Shown: positions 29,693 to 40,769, counted from the stretch's first letter. The stretch: DNA of 64,000 nt from Hermatobates lingyangjiaoensis (GCA_026182355.1 JAPFBL010000592.1:103345-167344), one strand, 5' to 3'. The notes: generated by a model from the letters alone, not told the origin. Made by a program: numbers and translations.

Positions 29693-29812
29693 TAGCAATA
29701 TTGGTGATAAGCTTTATAGCTTTAATGAAGAGACGAGGAAGGAATTCCGGAAACTGGAGAAATTATGTAAGAAACAGATACAAGCCAAATATGGGGTGTT
29801 ATTTAACTATAT
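29685..29812 (+). pseudogene. PLE N-terminal ORF stub
   Basis: From the ATG inside the motif: MSTSNIGDKLYSFNEETRKE, FRKLEKLCKKQIQAKYGV, then FN and (TA)n. Shares the FRKLEKLCKK block with other stubs. Confidence 0.65.
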
Positions 29813-29829
29813 ATATATATTGATAAAAA

Positions 29830-30040
29830 GATTTCACATAAACACGTGAAATAACAATCAATGATCAAACCACAATAAGAATAAGGGAAAACAAGACTAA
29901 GATCTTTCAACCGTAACAAACGGTCTTCGTCAGAGTCAAAAACCCAACTGACTCTGGTTAGTTGGGTTTTTGACTCTGACGAAGACCGCTTGTTACGGTT
30001 GAAAGATCGTAGTCTTGTTTTACCATTTTCTTATTGTGGT
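29830..30040. mobile_element. Foldback element, family F, full palindrome
   Basis: Arms AATCAATGATCAAACCACAA and complement around a centre near 29958; (TA)n at both ends. Motifs 29895-29937 (minus, complete) and 29972-30014 (plus, helix III AGATCG). Confidence 0.85.
29895..29937 (-). ncRNA. Hammerhead-like motif, family F, complete
   Basis: Minus: GACT, CTGACGA, AG, ACCG/CGGT helix II with 7-base loop, T, GAA, self-complementary AGATCT, T, AGTC pairing with GACT. Flanking unpaired bases on both sides of helix II distinguish this family. Confidence 0.6.
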
Positions 30041-30043
30041 TTG

Positions 30044-30059
<16 letters not shown>

Positions 30060-30077
<18 letters not shown>

Positions 30078-30265
30078 CAATATATATATTGATAAACTGG
30101 CCGTTTACATCGGCCAGTGGACGCATTTACGTCTCCGTTCCTTCATTCTTTCTCCTTTTATTTTCTTTCTTTCTACTCTCCTGAAGACGGCAAGACGCCG
30201 AAATTATCGAGATTCGTGAGTGTTCGTCCTTTTTCTTGTGTTCTCTAGCTGTAACTTTAATTATA
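30060..30265 (+). mobile_element. Foldback half with intact hammerhead-like motif
   Basis: Motif 30177-30212: TCTC, CTGAAGA, C, GGC/GCC, GAA, A-TTA-T, C, GAGA. The only family here whose helix III could be a 1-bp stem with a triloop. GTGAGTGTT follows, then (TA)n. Confidence 0.6.
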
Positions 30266-30279
30266 TATATATATAACAC

Positions 30280-30440
30280 ACAACACACTCAGTAAAAAAC
30301 ACTCTTACTATCTCAAATTTTCAAATTTTTCAGAATATATCATTCTACTCTGTATATTACTCTTTTGTCGATTTTGAACTTGTATATTTCAAGTTTGTAT
30401 CATCTTCGATTTTATAGTGAATATTAAAAAATATCTTTAC
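30280..30440. mobile_element. Decayed family A foldback remnant
   Basis: ACACTCTTACTATCTCAAATTTT and ATTACTCTTTTGTCGATTTTGAAC match family A outer arms; the centre is lost. Confidence 0.5.
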
Positions 30441-30844
30441 CATTACTCTTTTAAATTAATGGTTTGATATTTTTCTTTAAAAAAGTTGCATTATATGTAA
30501 TAAATTATTTTAGGATCTTGAAATAAAGATAAAATACTATATTTATTTTTTTTTAGAATAAAAAAATATTCACTTAGAGGGAAGTAGTGACTGTTGAAAG
30601 TGTAAGAGGTATATCGAGAGAGACTGAGTGAGAGCATACAACTATTTATAACGAAAAACCTTTCTGAAAAAGACGTAAAATTAGCGAAACAAAGTTCTTA
30701 AAATAACTCGCAACATTCAAGTTAGGAATAAGTGGACAGTTCTCTCATTCTGGGAAATCTTTCTTTTTAGCTATTATAGTTTAACCATTTACGATTTTCT
30801 TGTAGATCCATGTCTTTGGCTGCGTTTCTTAAATTTGTCTATGC

Positions 30845-31684
30845 CAGGGTTTCCCAAACTTTTTCAGGCTGGCGCCCCCTTGTCTTCTAGAGTAGAGTGC
30901 CAGCGCCCCCTTGTCTTCTAGAATAGCCTGCCAGCGCCCCCTACCCCATAAAAATGGAAAGATATGCCAAAAAGCCTATCAGAACTAACCTATCCTATTC
31001 AGGTTAATGAATATATTCAGGTTAATGAATATATTCAGGTTAATGAATATAAGAATGGTATTTTAAAAGGGTGAAAGCGCAGGAAAGGACTAATGTCCAG
31101 AAAGGGATGTTTGGGGAAAGAAAGAAGTACAGTAAGAAATAGTAAAAAACCATCCTCTAGCTGTCATGCAATCTACAGCCACAATCTATCTTTACAGAAT
31201 TGAGATTGCGGTCTACTATTTATATAGGTAACGATCATTTTATTTTTTCGTATCTCGACCGAAAACTCATTTACTTCCGATCAAGGCTGACCTCTTAATC
31301 CATAGGACATACGTGAAAGAGCAGCTTATCTTTTTATTCCCTTTATTTTGACCGAAAACTCTCTTTTACTTTCGACCGGGGCTGACCCCTTAATCCTTAG
31401 GTAAAAGAGCGTCATATCTTTTGAAATTCTTATTTCTAATTTTTATTACTTGTATGGTTTTTGATGGTTACCGCCAACAGTTTGTGACGACGTTGTAAGT
31501 ATTGTAGCAGCCAGCTGCTACATTAGCTACACTGTCGCCACCAACCATCTATTTTTTAGTTACCGCCCCCCAAACCGCCTATTTTTGCGTTACCGCCCCC
31601 CAACCGCCTATTTTTGCGTTACCGCCCCCCAATATCAAACCACCGCCCCCAGGGGGGCGGTACCGCCCACTTTGGGAAACGCTG
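30845..31684. mobile_element. Non-autonomous hAT-like element
   Basis: Starts CAGGGTTTCCCAAACTTT and ends TTTGGGAAACGCTG: imperfect terminal inverted repeats. Flanked by GTCTATGC (30837-30844) and ATCTATGC (31685-31692), an 8-bp duplication with one mismatch as hAT elements make. Internal CGCCCCC-rich repeats and a duplicated block of about 110 bp with CGACCGAAAACTC. No transposase. Confidence 0.8.
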
Positions 31685-31689
31685 ATCTA

Positions 31690-32400
31690 TGCTTATAGGA
31701 AGATGCAAGAGGACAGCAGTATTGCCCTCAAGTGGTCTTCATGTTGGCTAATGTCCAAATCATGTTGAATACCTTGGTTCTCTAAGATCTAAGCATGAGA
31801 AACGTTTAAGTTTTTTGCTTTTATTAAATAGTTATAAGATTTCATTTTAGTGATGTAGGGTCGTGGAAACTCGCCTCCGCGTGGTCCACCTCAGATTTTT
31901 TTTTTGCCTCTATCCTAGGCTAGAGCTTGTAGCTCCCGAGATGCGGCAAAAGAGCTTTCACGTAAAAAAGGCATCAGTCTGTTTTGTTGTTTTCAGTGAT
32001 ATGGCTGAATAAGCTGGAAGCACTAAATAATACCAAAACAAATCCATGTTTTTAGTAGCCTCAATGGTGGAGTAGTCCTAGGTTAGGCTAGGATATACTA
32101 TGCAGTGGTATTACAAAGACCTTTGTGATACTACACAAACATATGATTTCTGTTTTGAAAAATCTTTAGTTACTTTTGATGACGACTATATACGTACACG
32201 AGTACTGCAATAAGATGAAAGTCTGGGACTAATTAACAGCTGTCTAATAATAAATCCTTGATTGTAATTCCATGAAAATAAATATTTTGAATATTTTATG
32301 GAATTTTGACGGTTAAGGGATTATCATAAAAGTTCTGCGTTTGGGGAGGGGTTTCATACTTCTCCCCCGAGGGTCATAAAGTTTGCTCGCCACGGCTGCT
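31690..32400. other. Intronic sequence with fragments of dispersed repeats
   Basis: 32190-32290 is the inverse of 62760-62870 (CTTGATTGTAATTCCATG). 31990-32110 resembles 60660-60760 (GCTGAATAAGCTGG, TAATACCAAAACA). No gene. Confidence 0.5.
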
Positions 32401-32711
32401 GGGCCCTCAAAACATGTAATTCCGTCAAATTCTCGAGATGGAATTTTTCCGATCACAACACTTTACTTATAGCAAAATATAAATAGACGTCTGTACAGAT
32501 TGACCATATATAATTGTTTTGCAAAAAAAAATTTTTTTTTTTTATTAATTTAATTTATTGAAATCCCATTTATAGTTTCTAAAATATTGTTATGATGAAA
32601 AACCGATGCAAAATGGATAACTAATGTACAGTCATTATTAATTATTATATGATTCGATTCTGCAATCAATTAAATATAATGGAAGTTATAATAAAATTAA
32701 TATAATAAGAA

Positions 32712-33020
32712 ATGTGTAGTGGTAGAATGGCAACCGCTTAGGTTGCAGAGGCGTCTCACAAGGGAACGCACTTAGACCGAGCATTGGCCCATTGTGATAC
32801 CACACAATGAAGATTGATTCTACAGTGGGAGTCCTATGTTTTATCTAACTCAAGTGTATTTAGAGTAGGGATCTTTAACGAGTACCTGACGTCGCACAGG
32901 ATCGGGACCGATGGTTTAACGTCCTCTCCGAGGGACGATGTGCTCAGATTTATTCACCTCCCACGGGAATAATTTAAGGGCTAGGTGAGTATCGAACCCC
33001 GGACATACAGTTCAGCGGCG
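32712..33020 (-). mobile_element. tRNA-derived SINE copy
   Basis: Minus-strand copy: GGTTGCAG at the left is the reverse of the CTGCAACC tail; the head is near 33015. A (TAA)n stretch follows at 33030. Confidence 0.75.
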
Positions 33021-33179
33021 AGTAGTTCTAATAATAATAATAATAATAATAATAGTGAATTATTCTACTCGTGTCTAAAATCTCAGATATAACGACAAAT
33101 AACTTTTTCAAACATTCTATTATACTGTTTGAATTATCGTATGACTTTTTATTACGATAGTTCAAAATATGACAGGTTC

Positions 33180-33445
33180 AACTAATTTGAACATCACAAT
33201 ATTTTAAAGAAAACAAGACGTAGAAACAGCATAAAACTCACTTGAATATTTTTCCCTCATCATTATCAGGAGAAGAAGAAGGTGATGAGTTCTGCTTGCC
33301 TGAGTTGCTGTTTGCCAGCAGAACTATCATTATCTTATCCTTCTTCTCCTGATAACGACGAAGTCAAAATATTGAAGTGAATTGTGCATTTATTCTACAT
33401 GTTCTTTCCTTGAAATCATTTGATATATATATATATATATATTTA
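33180..33445. mobile_element. Foldback element, family D-related, decayed cores
   Basis: Arms share CTTCTTCTCCTGATAA and complement; the GAA positions are mutated (GTCAAAATATTGAAG). (TA)n follows at 33423. Confidence 0.65.
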
Positions 33446-33525
33446 GCAGATGAATCACAATAAACACGTGATACAATCAATGAAAACAAACCACAAGGAA
33501 AAAAAAGAAAACAGATAGAAAAAAT

Positions 33526-33560
33526 GCTCTGAGGCCTTTCAATTTATGTCATCAGAGAGC
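33526..33560 (-). ncRNA. Hammerhead-like motif, PLE3 left arm
   Basis: Minus: GCTCT, CTGATGA, C, AT-rich weak helix II, GAA, AGGCCT, C, AGAGC. Helix I is a perfect 5 bp; helix II has at most two pairs. Confidence 0.55.
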
Positions 33561-33919
33561 AAACAAGGTAAGAACTAGAAGGTAACATAAAAGGTGTGTA
33601 CAAGGAAGGTAACTAAACAGCTGGGAAAACAAAAGTCGAAGAGGCATAATAAGAGAAAAACAAAAAATACCCAATACAATTAAACAATGCAAAATGAACA
33701 ATAAGAAAATTAATTAAATTAAAAAAAAAAAATAAATAAATAAATTAAAATATAAATAGAATAAGAAACAAGTGTTATATATAATTCCTAACTATAAACA
33801 ATATATAATAAATATAAACAAATAGATACAAATTAAATTAATGCAATATCAAAAAATAAACAATAATAAATGATTAACACAACAAGAATACATGAGAAAG
33901 TAAATAAGTCAAATAAAAA

Positions 33920-34507
33920 TTATGTTCTATTATTAGAATCCACAAACTGGTCAGAGTTCATGTTCAACGTTGCAAGTACATTCCGAAGGTCACCCACAGG
34001 ACCAATTTGCCTAACTATACCTTCAATTAAAATTTCATCCAATCTAAAAAGCCCATGACTTATATTTATTAGTTTATCAAAATTATACTTAATTAGTGCA
34101 CTTTCTACTAAGTTCCTTTCCACATCAGATGAGAGAAATATCAATTCCTTGGAATCTTCCTATTTTATTGAATGATTTTTTGAATTAATATGTTGGAACA
34201 AGGCACTTGATTCTTCTTGCCTCCTGATAGTGTATTTATGTTGCTTCACTCTAGTAAGCAAACTTTTTCCCGTTTGTCCAACATATGAAAAATCACAATC
34301 TCTACAAGGAATCCTATAAACATAACCTTCCTTTTCTTTTCTTTCACAATTATTTACAAGTCTGTTTAATAATTTCCCACCACTACTGAAAACAACTGAA
34401 ATATCCATATTTTTCAAAAATACTGGGATGTCTTTTAGAGTTTGATTAAAGGGAACAACCAGAAGGTTTCTATTTGTAAAGGGTTCTTTCTCAGTTCTGG
34501 TTCTCAA
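33920..34507 (-). pseudogene. PLE3 GIY-YIG C-terminal ORF, left arm, with nonsense codon
   Basis: Reads NLLVVPFNQTLKDIP, VYRIPCRDCDFSYVGQTGK, LLTRVKQHKY, ALFQHINSKNHSIK, then an in-frame TAG at 34160-34162 where the right arm has TGG. It continues EDSKELIFLSS, VESALIKYN and RLDEILIEGIV to its stop. GIY-YIG residues and the CxxC pair are visible. No RT domain. Confidence 0.85.
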
Positions 34508-34540
34508 CGATTCCAGGAGGTTCTCCTCTATCAGGAGGCA

Positions 34541-34838
34541 AGAAGAATCAAGTGCCTTGTTCCAACATAATAATTCAAAAAATCATTCAATAAAATGGGA
34601 AGATTCCAAGGAATTGATATTTCTCTCATCTGATGTGGAAAGGAACTTAGTAGAAAGTGCCCTAATTAAGTATAATTTTGATAAACTAATAAATATAAGT
34701 CATGGGCTTTTTAGATTGGATGAAATTTTAATTGAAGGTATAGTTAGGCAAATTGGTCCTGTGGGTGACCTTCGAAATGTACTTGCAACGTTGAACATGA
34801 ACTCTGACCAGTTTGTGGATTCTAATAATAGAACATAA
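34541..34838 (+). pseudogene. PLE3 C-terminal ORF, right arm
   Basis: Near-identical mirror of the left arm from ALFQH (34551) on: WEDSKELIFLSSDVER, NLVESALIKYNFDKL, RLDEILIEGIVRQIG, ending SNNRT and stop. No upstream nuclease core. Confidence 0.85.
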
Positions 34839-35003
34839 TTTTTATTTGACTTATTTACTTTCTCATGTATTCTTGTTGTGTTAATCATTTATTATTGTTT
34901 ATTTTTTGATATTGCATTAATTTAATTTGTATCTATTTCTTTATATTTATTATATATTGTTTATAGTTAGGAATTATATATAACACTTGTTTCTTATTCT
35001 ATT

Positions 35004-35034
<31 letters not shown>

Positions 35035-35187
35035 TTAATTTTCTTATTGTTCATTTTGCATTGTTTAATTGTATTGGGTATTTTTTGTTTTTCTCTTATT
35101 ATGCCTCTTCGACTTTTGTTTTCCCAGCTGTTTAGTTACCTTCCTTGTACACACCTTTTATGTTACCTTCTAGTTCTTACCTTGTTT

Positions 35188-35222
35188 GCTCTCTGATGAC
35201 ATAAATTGAAAGGCCTCAGAGC
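35188..35222 (+). ncRNA. Hammerhead-like motif, PLE3 right arm
   Basis: GCTCT (35188-35192), CTGATGA (35193-35199), C, weak helix II, GAA (35208-35210), AGGCCT (35211-35216), C35217, AGAGC (35218-35222). Confidence 0.55.
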
Positions 35223-35375
35223 ATTTTTTCTATCTGTTTTCTTTTTTTTCCTTGTGGTTTGTTTTCATATATATATATATATAATATATGTATATATATA
35301 TATATATGTATATATAGATATATATAGTATATATATAGTATATAGTATAGTATAGTATAGTATAGATGTATATAG

Positions 35376-35413
<38 letters not shown>

Positions 35414-35424
35414 ATATATACATC

Positions 35425-35590
35425 AATGATCAACCTACAATATGAAATGGGAAAACAAAACTTAAGGTCTTTCAACCGTAACAAGTGATCTTCGTCAGAC
35501 CGCTTGTTACGATTTAATGCTCTTAGTCTTGTTTTCCATTTCATATTGTGGTTTGATCATTGATTCTTACTTAAAGTGTTTATGTGAAAT
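35425..35590. mobile_element. Family F foldback, shortened
   Basis: AATGATCAACCTACAATATG and complement; the core is fused (CTTCGTCAGACCGCTTG), so half of each motif is gone. Confidence 0.65.
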
Positions 35591-35619
35591 TCATATATAT
35601 ATATATATATATATAATAT

Positions 35620-35925
35620 AAACACTTTTTCGATGAAAATACGATCCGAAAATACAAATACAGTTCAATGTACATAAAGAAACACAGAGAAATTAAAAAC
35701 ACAAACTTACAGTCTCTAATTTTTGGTTGAACCGTCTTCAGGAGAGATAAAGAAGGGAAACCAAGCGCACTGGTACAGAGATGGGTGGAGACGGTCTCCA
35801 ACCGTCTCTGTACCAGTGCGCTTGGTTTCCCTTCTTTATCTCTCCTGAAGACGGTTCAACCGAAAATTAGAGACTGTAAGTTTGTGTTTTTAATTTCTCT
35901 ATGTTTCTTTATGTACATTGAACTA
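35620..35925. mobile_element. Foldback element, family B
   Basis: Full palindrome, centre near 35792. Plus motif 35841-35873 complete (TCTC, CTGAAGA, GGT/ACC, GAA, AATT, A, GAGA); minus motif 35713-35745 has GAA mutated to AAA. Confidence 0.85.
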
Positions 35926-35933
35926 TATATATA

Positions 35934-36035
35934 GGCAACGAGAGTTTGATTTTTTATCCTGGAAAATTGACGGAACCCCGATTAGAGAACACACCTATTC
36001 TATCAAACGGTCGATATATTATTGAATCTGTTATA
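35934..36035 (+). mobile_element. Family E outer arm
   Basis: GCAACGAGAGTTTGATTTTT through ATTCTATCAAACGGTCGATA, then (TA)n. The motif half is missing; it is cut by the (TA)n at its left. Confidence 0.65.
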
Positions 36036-36086
36036 TATATATATATATACAGTCCGCTTAGACCATCTGTTTTCAATAATTCAAAG

Positions 36087-36117
<31 letters not shown>

Positions 36118-36130
<13 letters not shown>

Positions 36131-36210
36131 TAGTATAAGTTGGGAGCAAATCTTCTTGGAGGCATATTTTGTTGAAATGTACCGCAGCTTTGGCATGACG
36201 CACTAACGCG
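36118..36210 (-). pseudogene. PLE N-terminal ORF stub end
   Basis: Minus strand: KAAVHFNKICLQEDLLPTYT then (TA)n. It matches the second half of the N-terminal block and stops at the common breakpoint. Confidence 0.65.
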
Positions 36211-36299
36211 CCCTGAGCAGCCAAATATGGGCCTCTTCAGAGGCTCGTAAAGTAAGTTATTTGCAACCAGAGAGATTTTGTCGTAGAATGTTTTATTAA

Positions 36300-36945
36300 A
36301 AGTAATACTTTTTTTTTTACAATTTTAATTTAAGTTGTATATATGTGTAATTGGTTTGTAGGTTTTTAGTATTTCACACTTTGAGGGTTGAGACACTGTG
36401 ATGTGGGACAGAGATTAATGATGCAATGTGGGATGAGAAATGTTGGTTTATAAAGTGTATATTAACAGATGATTAGTGTAATTAAATTGATTTATCGCCT
36501 TTTTCTGTCGAGGGTGAGTGGAGGGGGTAGTAGGTGGGAGGGGGGGTGAAGGTAGTAAAAATAAAACAAACTGTTGGCTACAAATAAATAAAAGGGTTTA
36601 AAAGAGATTTGAGAATTGATCTCATTCGTCATTGGAGAAACACGACTTGTTGAGTGTGGAGGCAACAAATTGTTGATTTAAGAACAGTGTCAGCGGGGGA
36701 GTTTAAAATAACCGCACACCCCCTAGCCGCCCCCCCTCGCCCCCTACTAAACAAGAGCAAGTCACCGAGTAAATCACCCAAGCCTGCTATTTCAAACCCA
36801 TCCTACCAAACCTACCGAGTAATATTTTAAAAGCTTATTAGTTACCCAACGTTTAGTTAAAATAAAAATCCCCCCAACAAAAAAAAGTTCTTTTAATAGC
36901 AAACATTATAAAAATACAAATTGTTTTAATATGCATTAAAAGTAT
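36300..36945. other. Intronic sequence without recognised feature
   Basis: AT-rich with a G-rich patch (36520-36550) and a C-rich patch (36717-36750). No gene. Confidence 0.4.
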
Positions 36946-36947
36946 AT

Positions 36948-37070
36948 TGTCTGAAGGTGACTGTAGCAATGCGTCTTAAAAACTATTGTACTTCCCCTCT
37001 TCTGTACTAAAGTACCCCAGCAGTTAGCTTCAACGCCTCCAAGAAGCTCAGCACTTTTGCTGGTTCCAGT
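36948..37070. repeat. Local direct duplication, copy 1 (copy 2 at 39519-39640)
   Basis: TTGTACTTCCCCTCTTCTGT and CAGCAGTTAGCTTCAACGC recur at both positions, flanking the hAT pair. Confidence 0.7.
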
Positions 37071-37135
37071 CATATTAATTGGGCTTCCATTGTTCGCCTG
37101 AAGGAATACTATGACATTCTTTGGATTGTTTAGAC

Positions 37136-38990
37136 CAGGGGTTCTCAACCTTTGTTTGCTTGTGGACCCCTAAAAGCTACTTGTGGACCCCCTAAAACCT
37201 ACTTTTGGACCCCCTAAAAGCTACTTGTGGACCCCCTAAAACCTACTTTTGGACCCCTAAAAGCTACTTGTGGACCCCCTAAAACCTACTTTTGGACCCC
37301 CTAAAAGCTACTTGTGGACTCCCTAAAAGCTACTTGTGGACCCCCTTAAACCTACTTATGGACTCCCTAAAAGCTACTTGTGGACCCCCTAAAACCTACT
37401 TTTGGACCCCCTAAAGGCTACTTGTGGACTCCCTAAAACCTACTTTTGGACCCCCTAAAAGCTACTTGTGGACTCCCTAAAAGCTACTTGTGGACCCCCA
37501 CTCCCCCCGGATACTTAAAAAACATAATTATACGAATTTATAAATAAATATTTGTTTTTAGGTAGGGTTCTCAACCTTTGTTTGCTTGTGGACCCCTAAA
37601 AGCTACTTGTGTACTCCCTAAAAGCTACTTGTGGACCCCTAAAAGCTACTTGTGGACCCCCTAAAACCTATTTTTGGACCCCCTAAAACCTACTTGTGGA
37701 CTCCCTAAAAGCTACCTGTGGACCCCCACTCCCCCCGGATACTTAAAAAAACATAATTATACGAATTTATAAATAAATATTTGTTTTTAGGTAGGGTTCT
37801 CAACCTTTGTTTGCTTGTGGACCCTAAAAGCTACTTGTGGACTCCCTAAAAGCTACTTGTGGACTCCCTAAAAGCTACTTGTGGACCCTCACTACCCCGG
37901 ATACTGTACAAATAATGCATACATTATACGAATAGAAACTAAATATTTGTTTTTAGTAGGGTTCTCAACCTTTGTTTGCTTATGGACCCCTAAAAGCTAC
38001 TTGTGGACCCCCTAAAACCTACTTTTGGACCCCTAAAAGCTACTTGTGAACCTCCCTAAAAGCATACTTTTGGACCCCTAAAAGCTACTTGTGACCCCCG
38101 GAAAACTACTTTGACCAAAACATAACTTGTGACGACTTCCTAAATAAGCTATTGTGGACCCTTAAACCTACTTAGGTAGGGTTCCTCTAAAGCTACTTGT
38201 TGACCCTAAAACCTACTTGGACCCCTAAAGCTACTTGTGGACCCCCTAAAACCTACTTTTGGACCCCCTAACAAGCTACTTGTGGACTCCCTAAAAGCTA
38301 CTTGTGGATCCCCCACTCCCCCGGATACTTAAAAAACATAATTATACGAATTTATAAATAAATATTTGTTTTTAGGTAGGGTTCTCAACCTTTGTTTGCT
38401 TGTGGACCCCTAAAAGCTACTTGTGGACCCCCTAAAACCTACTTTTGGACCCCCTAAAAGCTACTTGTGGACTCCCTAAAAGCTACTTGTAAACCCCCAC
38501 TCCCCCCGGATACTTAAAAAACATAATTATACGAATTTATAAATAAATATTTGTTTTTAGGTAAATGAATATCGTTATTTATGAAATAATTTCATTACAT
38601 CTACAACGCATGCCGAAATACAAAAATGTTTTTAAAACAATAACAAAATATTTCTTTATTAACATTTTATAAAGTACCCTGAAATAAATTGTAACAGAAT
38701 CAATTTTGAATGTACCATAAAGAGAAGTGCAATAGAAAATTTTAAAACATTGGAACATTTTAACAAACTGACGAGGATATTAGGTCTTATATTTTAATTA
38801 TTTGTGAATATTGTACGGCCAAAGCTTACTACGCTTTGATTTATTTTTGGTTTGCTGATAAATTCATTTAAACTTAACATAGAGCTCTAACCACGTGTCA
38901 TGGACATTCAGAATACTACTTTTCTCATGGACCCCCAGTAATCCTCTGTGGCTCCCTGGGGGTCCATGTGGACCACGTTGAGAACCACTG
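37136..38990. mobile_element. Non-autonomous hAT-like element expanded by internal repeats
   Basis: Begins CAGGGGTTCTCAACCTTTG and ends CACGTTGAGAACCACTG. Flanked by perfect 8-bp duplications GTTTAGAC (37128-37135 and 38991-38998). The interior is mostly TGGACCCCCTAAAAGCTACT-type units, with the terminal sequence itself reiterated about five times (GGTAGGGTTCTCAACCTTTG). No transposase. Confidence 0.88.
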
Positions 38991-38998
38991 GTTTAGAC

Positions 38999-39491
38999 CA
39001 AGAATGGGCAGCAACCTTTTTGAGAGTGCGTGCCAAAATCAGCCAAGTCTCTGACACAAACTTTTTCCACGTGCCAAGCTATTTTTTTTTACAACATATT
39101 TGGTATCTCTTAAGAACTATTTAAACGAAAAAATAATAAATCACCTCAGTGCAGTAAAATATAGTATAAATAAACAGAAAAAAAAATTATTTAACCTTCA
39201 GAAGTACATTTCAACAGCCTTTATGCTTTTGTGACATTAATAGAATACAACAGATAAGATTTTCTTGAGACCTCTTTAGCTTCGTAGAGCTTAAACCTCT
39301 TCACCACAAAGGACGTACATATACTGGCATAGCCTGAAAGCTTGTACCCCAAGGTAAGTAGTTTTTTTTTGTCTGTGCTTAGGGTAATATGTGCTTGCAT
39401 CTGTGCTAAGAGTAACCTGTGCTCTTGCGTGCCAGAGACAAGTCATTGGCGTGCCAAGTTTGGCACGCGTGCCAGAGGTTGCCCACTCCCG
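38999..39491. mobile_element. Second hAT-like MITE sharing the same target duplication
   Basis: Starts CAAGAATGGGCAGCAACC and ends GAGGTTGCCCACTCCCG. Flanked by GTTTAGAC on the left (shared with the previous element) and again at 39492-39499. The three GTTTAGAC copies indicate insertion into the earlier element's duplication. Confidence 0.8.
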
Positions 39492-39499
39492 GTTTAGAC

Positions 39500-40370
39500 C
39501 AATCATTATTATTATTATCTGAGGGTGACTATAGCACTGCGTCATAAAAATTATTGTACTTCCCCTCTTCTGTACTAAAGTACTCCAGCAGTTAGCTTCA
39601 ACGCGTCCATAAGCTCAGCACTTTTGCTGGGTCCAGCGGTAAAAGTTTATATTTTTCTATTGTTTTGAAGAGTGTCCTGAAGCACCTAGTTCTGTGTAGC
39701 AAATAGCTCAGTTGTTTGACAGTCAGGCTGCAGGTGCAACGGTGTTTCTTCCTTTTCTTTGCACAATCTGCACAAACCGTCCAACGACCAACGAATATTA
39801 CTATGCACAACAGTGCATGTCGTAAATAGCAGTTCCGTACCAGAGGCCCACTACTGCTAGATTCTCATCCTGCTGCTTTTGTTGGGTCAGTAAACATTGT
39901 CAAGAATGGGGAGTCAGTCTGTCAGGGAATGGTGTCGTCTTCGTGGTCGTATGGTCTTCCGGCTTTGCATTCTCTGAGGTACTGTATACTTTTGAAGTCA
40001 TCTGGTCGTCATTTTTAAGTTAAGTATGAAGCTTTGATGCTCTTAGGATTGATTACGGCTCAAACCGTAATTGATAATGTCTATTCAAACTCCCTACGTT
40101 TTCGGAGAAAGTGACTTCCTTTCTTCTTCTTCGAGACAGGCTTCTTCGTGTCCGTAGATGCACTTGTGGGAGGTTGGCTCCCACTAGTTAGGACTTTGGA
40201 CCCGTAAAAAGAGCACCCCCCACTAGATGAAACATACATTTCCAAGTAGCCTGGCTAATGAAGTTTCAGAATACATATTAAATGGTTATGAGGTAAACAT
40301 ATATACTAAAGAACAAGGAATAACTTTGGGTTTAGTGTCGTTAGTATAAATGAATGGATTGTTTAAAGTC
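39500..40370. other. Host or old-repeat sequence with duplicated block
   Basis: 39778-40000 is related to 44455-44660 (AACGAATATTAC, AAATAGCAGTTCCG, CTAGATTCTCATCCTGCTG). The minus frame at 39598-39810 has a cysteine/histidine-rich string that could be an old LINE C-terminus, but I cannot establish it. Confidence 0.4.
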
Positions 40371-40379
40371 AATCCTTAC

Positions 40380-40510
40380 CCACTGTCCAGAAGTTGCCCT
40401 TTCTCTCCCCACCACCTTCCCTCGGAGTCTTGATGAAGCATTCATTTAACGAAAGGTTGTGTCTAATTGAATTTTGCCATCCTTTTTTATTTTTTTCAAA
40501 ATATGGAAAC
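40380..40510 (-). CDS. foxl2: FoxL2-like gene, second reconstructed exon (forkhead domain core)
   Basis: Acceptor CTCTTTTTAG on the minus strand, exon from 40510, donor GTAAGG after 40380. Its first base G completes an Arg codon with AG from the exon at 40602-40730. It reads [38 protein letters not shown] and NFWTV, and leaves a G that makes Asp with the next exon. It contains the recognition helix ([13 protein letters not shown]) that contacts DNA in the major groove. The [11 protein letters not shown] run is characteristic of FoxL2. 131 bp, 43 full codons, no substitution in invariant forkhead residues that I can see. Confidence 0.95.
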
Positions 40511-40601
40511 CTAAAAAGAGGAAAAAAAAGGAAATTAGTTTTATAAAAATTGACATTTAACTTGAATTGATTGTATTTGAAAGTAAATTACGCTTGGTTA
40601 C

Positions 40602-40730
40602 CTTGTCGTGATGTACTGGTATATCTCTGAGAGGGTGGCCTTTTTGTTTTTGGAGTTCTCGATCGCCATGGTGATCAAGGCGACGTATGAGTAGGGAGGC
40701 TTTCCTGTTGTTGAAGAACATTCGCCATTT
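40602..40730 (-). CDS. foxl2: FoxL2-like gene, first forkhead-domain exon
   Basis: Acceptor GGTTGCAG, exon from 40730, donor GTAACC after 40602 (minus strand). Reads [42 protein letters not shown] and the first two bases of Arg. [10 protein letters not shown] opens every forkhead domain; LSEIYQYI is its second helix. The 91-bp intron to the next exon is the only compact one. The forkhead domain is thus split across three exons, whereas vertebrate FoxL2 is known as a single-exon gene. It needs two bases from an upstream exon. Confidence 0.95.
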
Positions 40731-40769
40731 CTGCAACCATAACTTATATATATATATATATATATAACT

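Larger units (their letters stand above)
33475..35272. mobile_element. PLE3, two 3' ends in inverted orientation (foldback PLE)
   Basis: Arms about 33475-34230 and 34528-35272 are reverse complements of about 750 bp, separated by about 300 bp present only once. Both arms hold the C-terminal PLE codons, 3' untranslated region and hammerhead-like motif. The unique spacer belongs to the left (minus) ORF. Same architecture as PLE1 with a shorter coding remainder, so inverted joining has happened repeatedly. Confidence 0.9.

Noticed and set aside
39598..39810. Cys/His-rich minus frame as a zinc-finger gene
   Set aside because: Occurs in a duplicated block, has no clear spacing for a known finger, and is truncated; left as unassigned.
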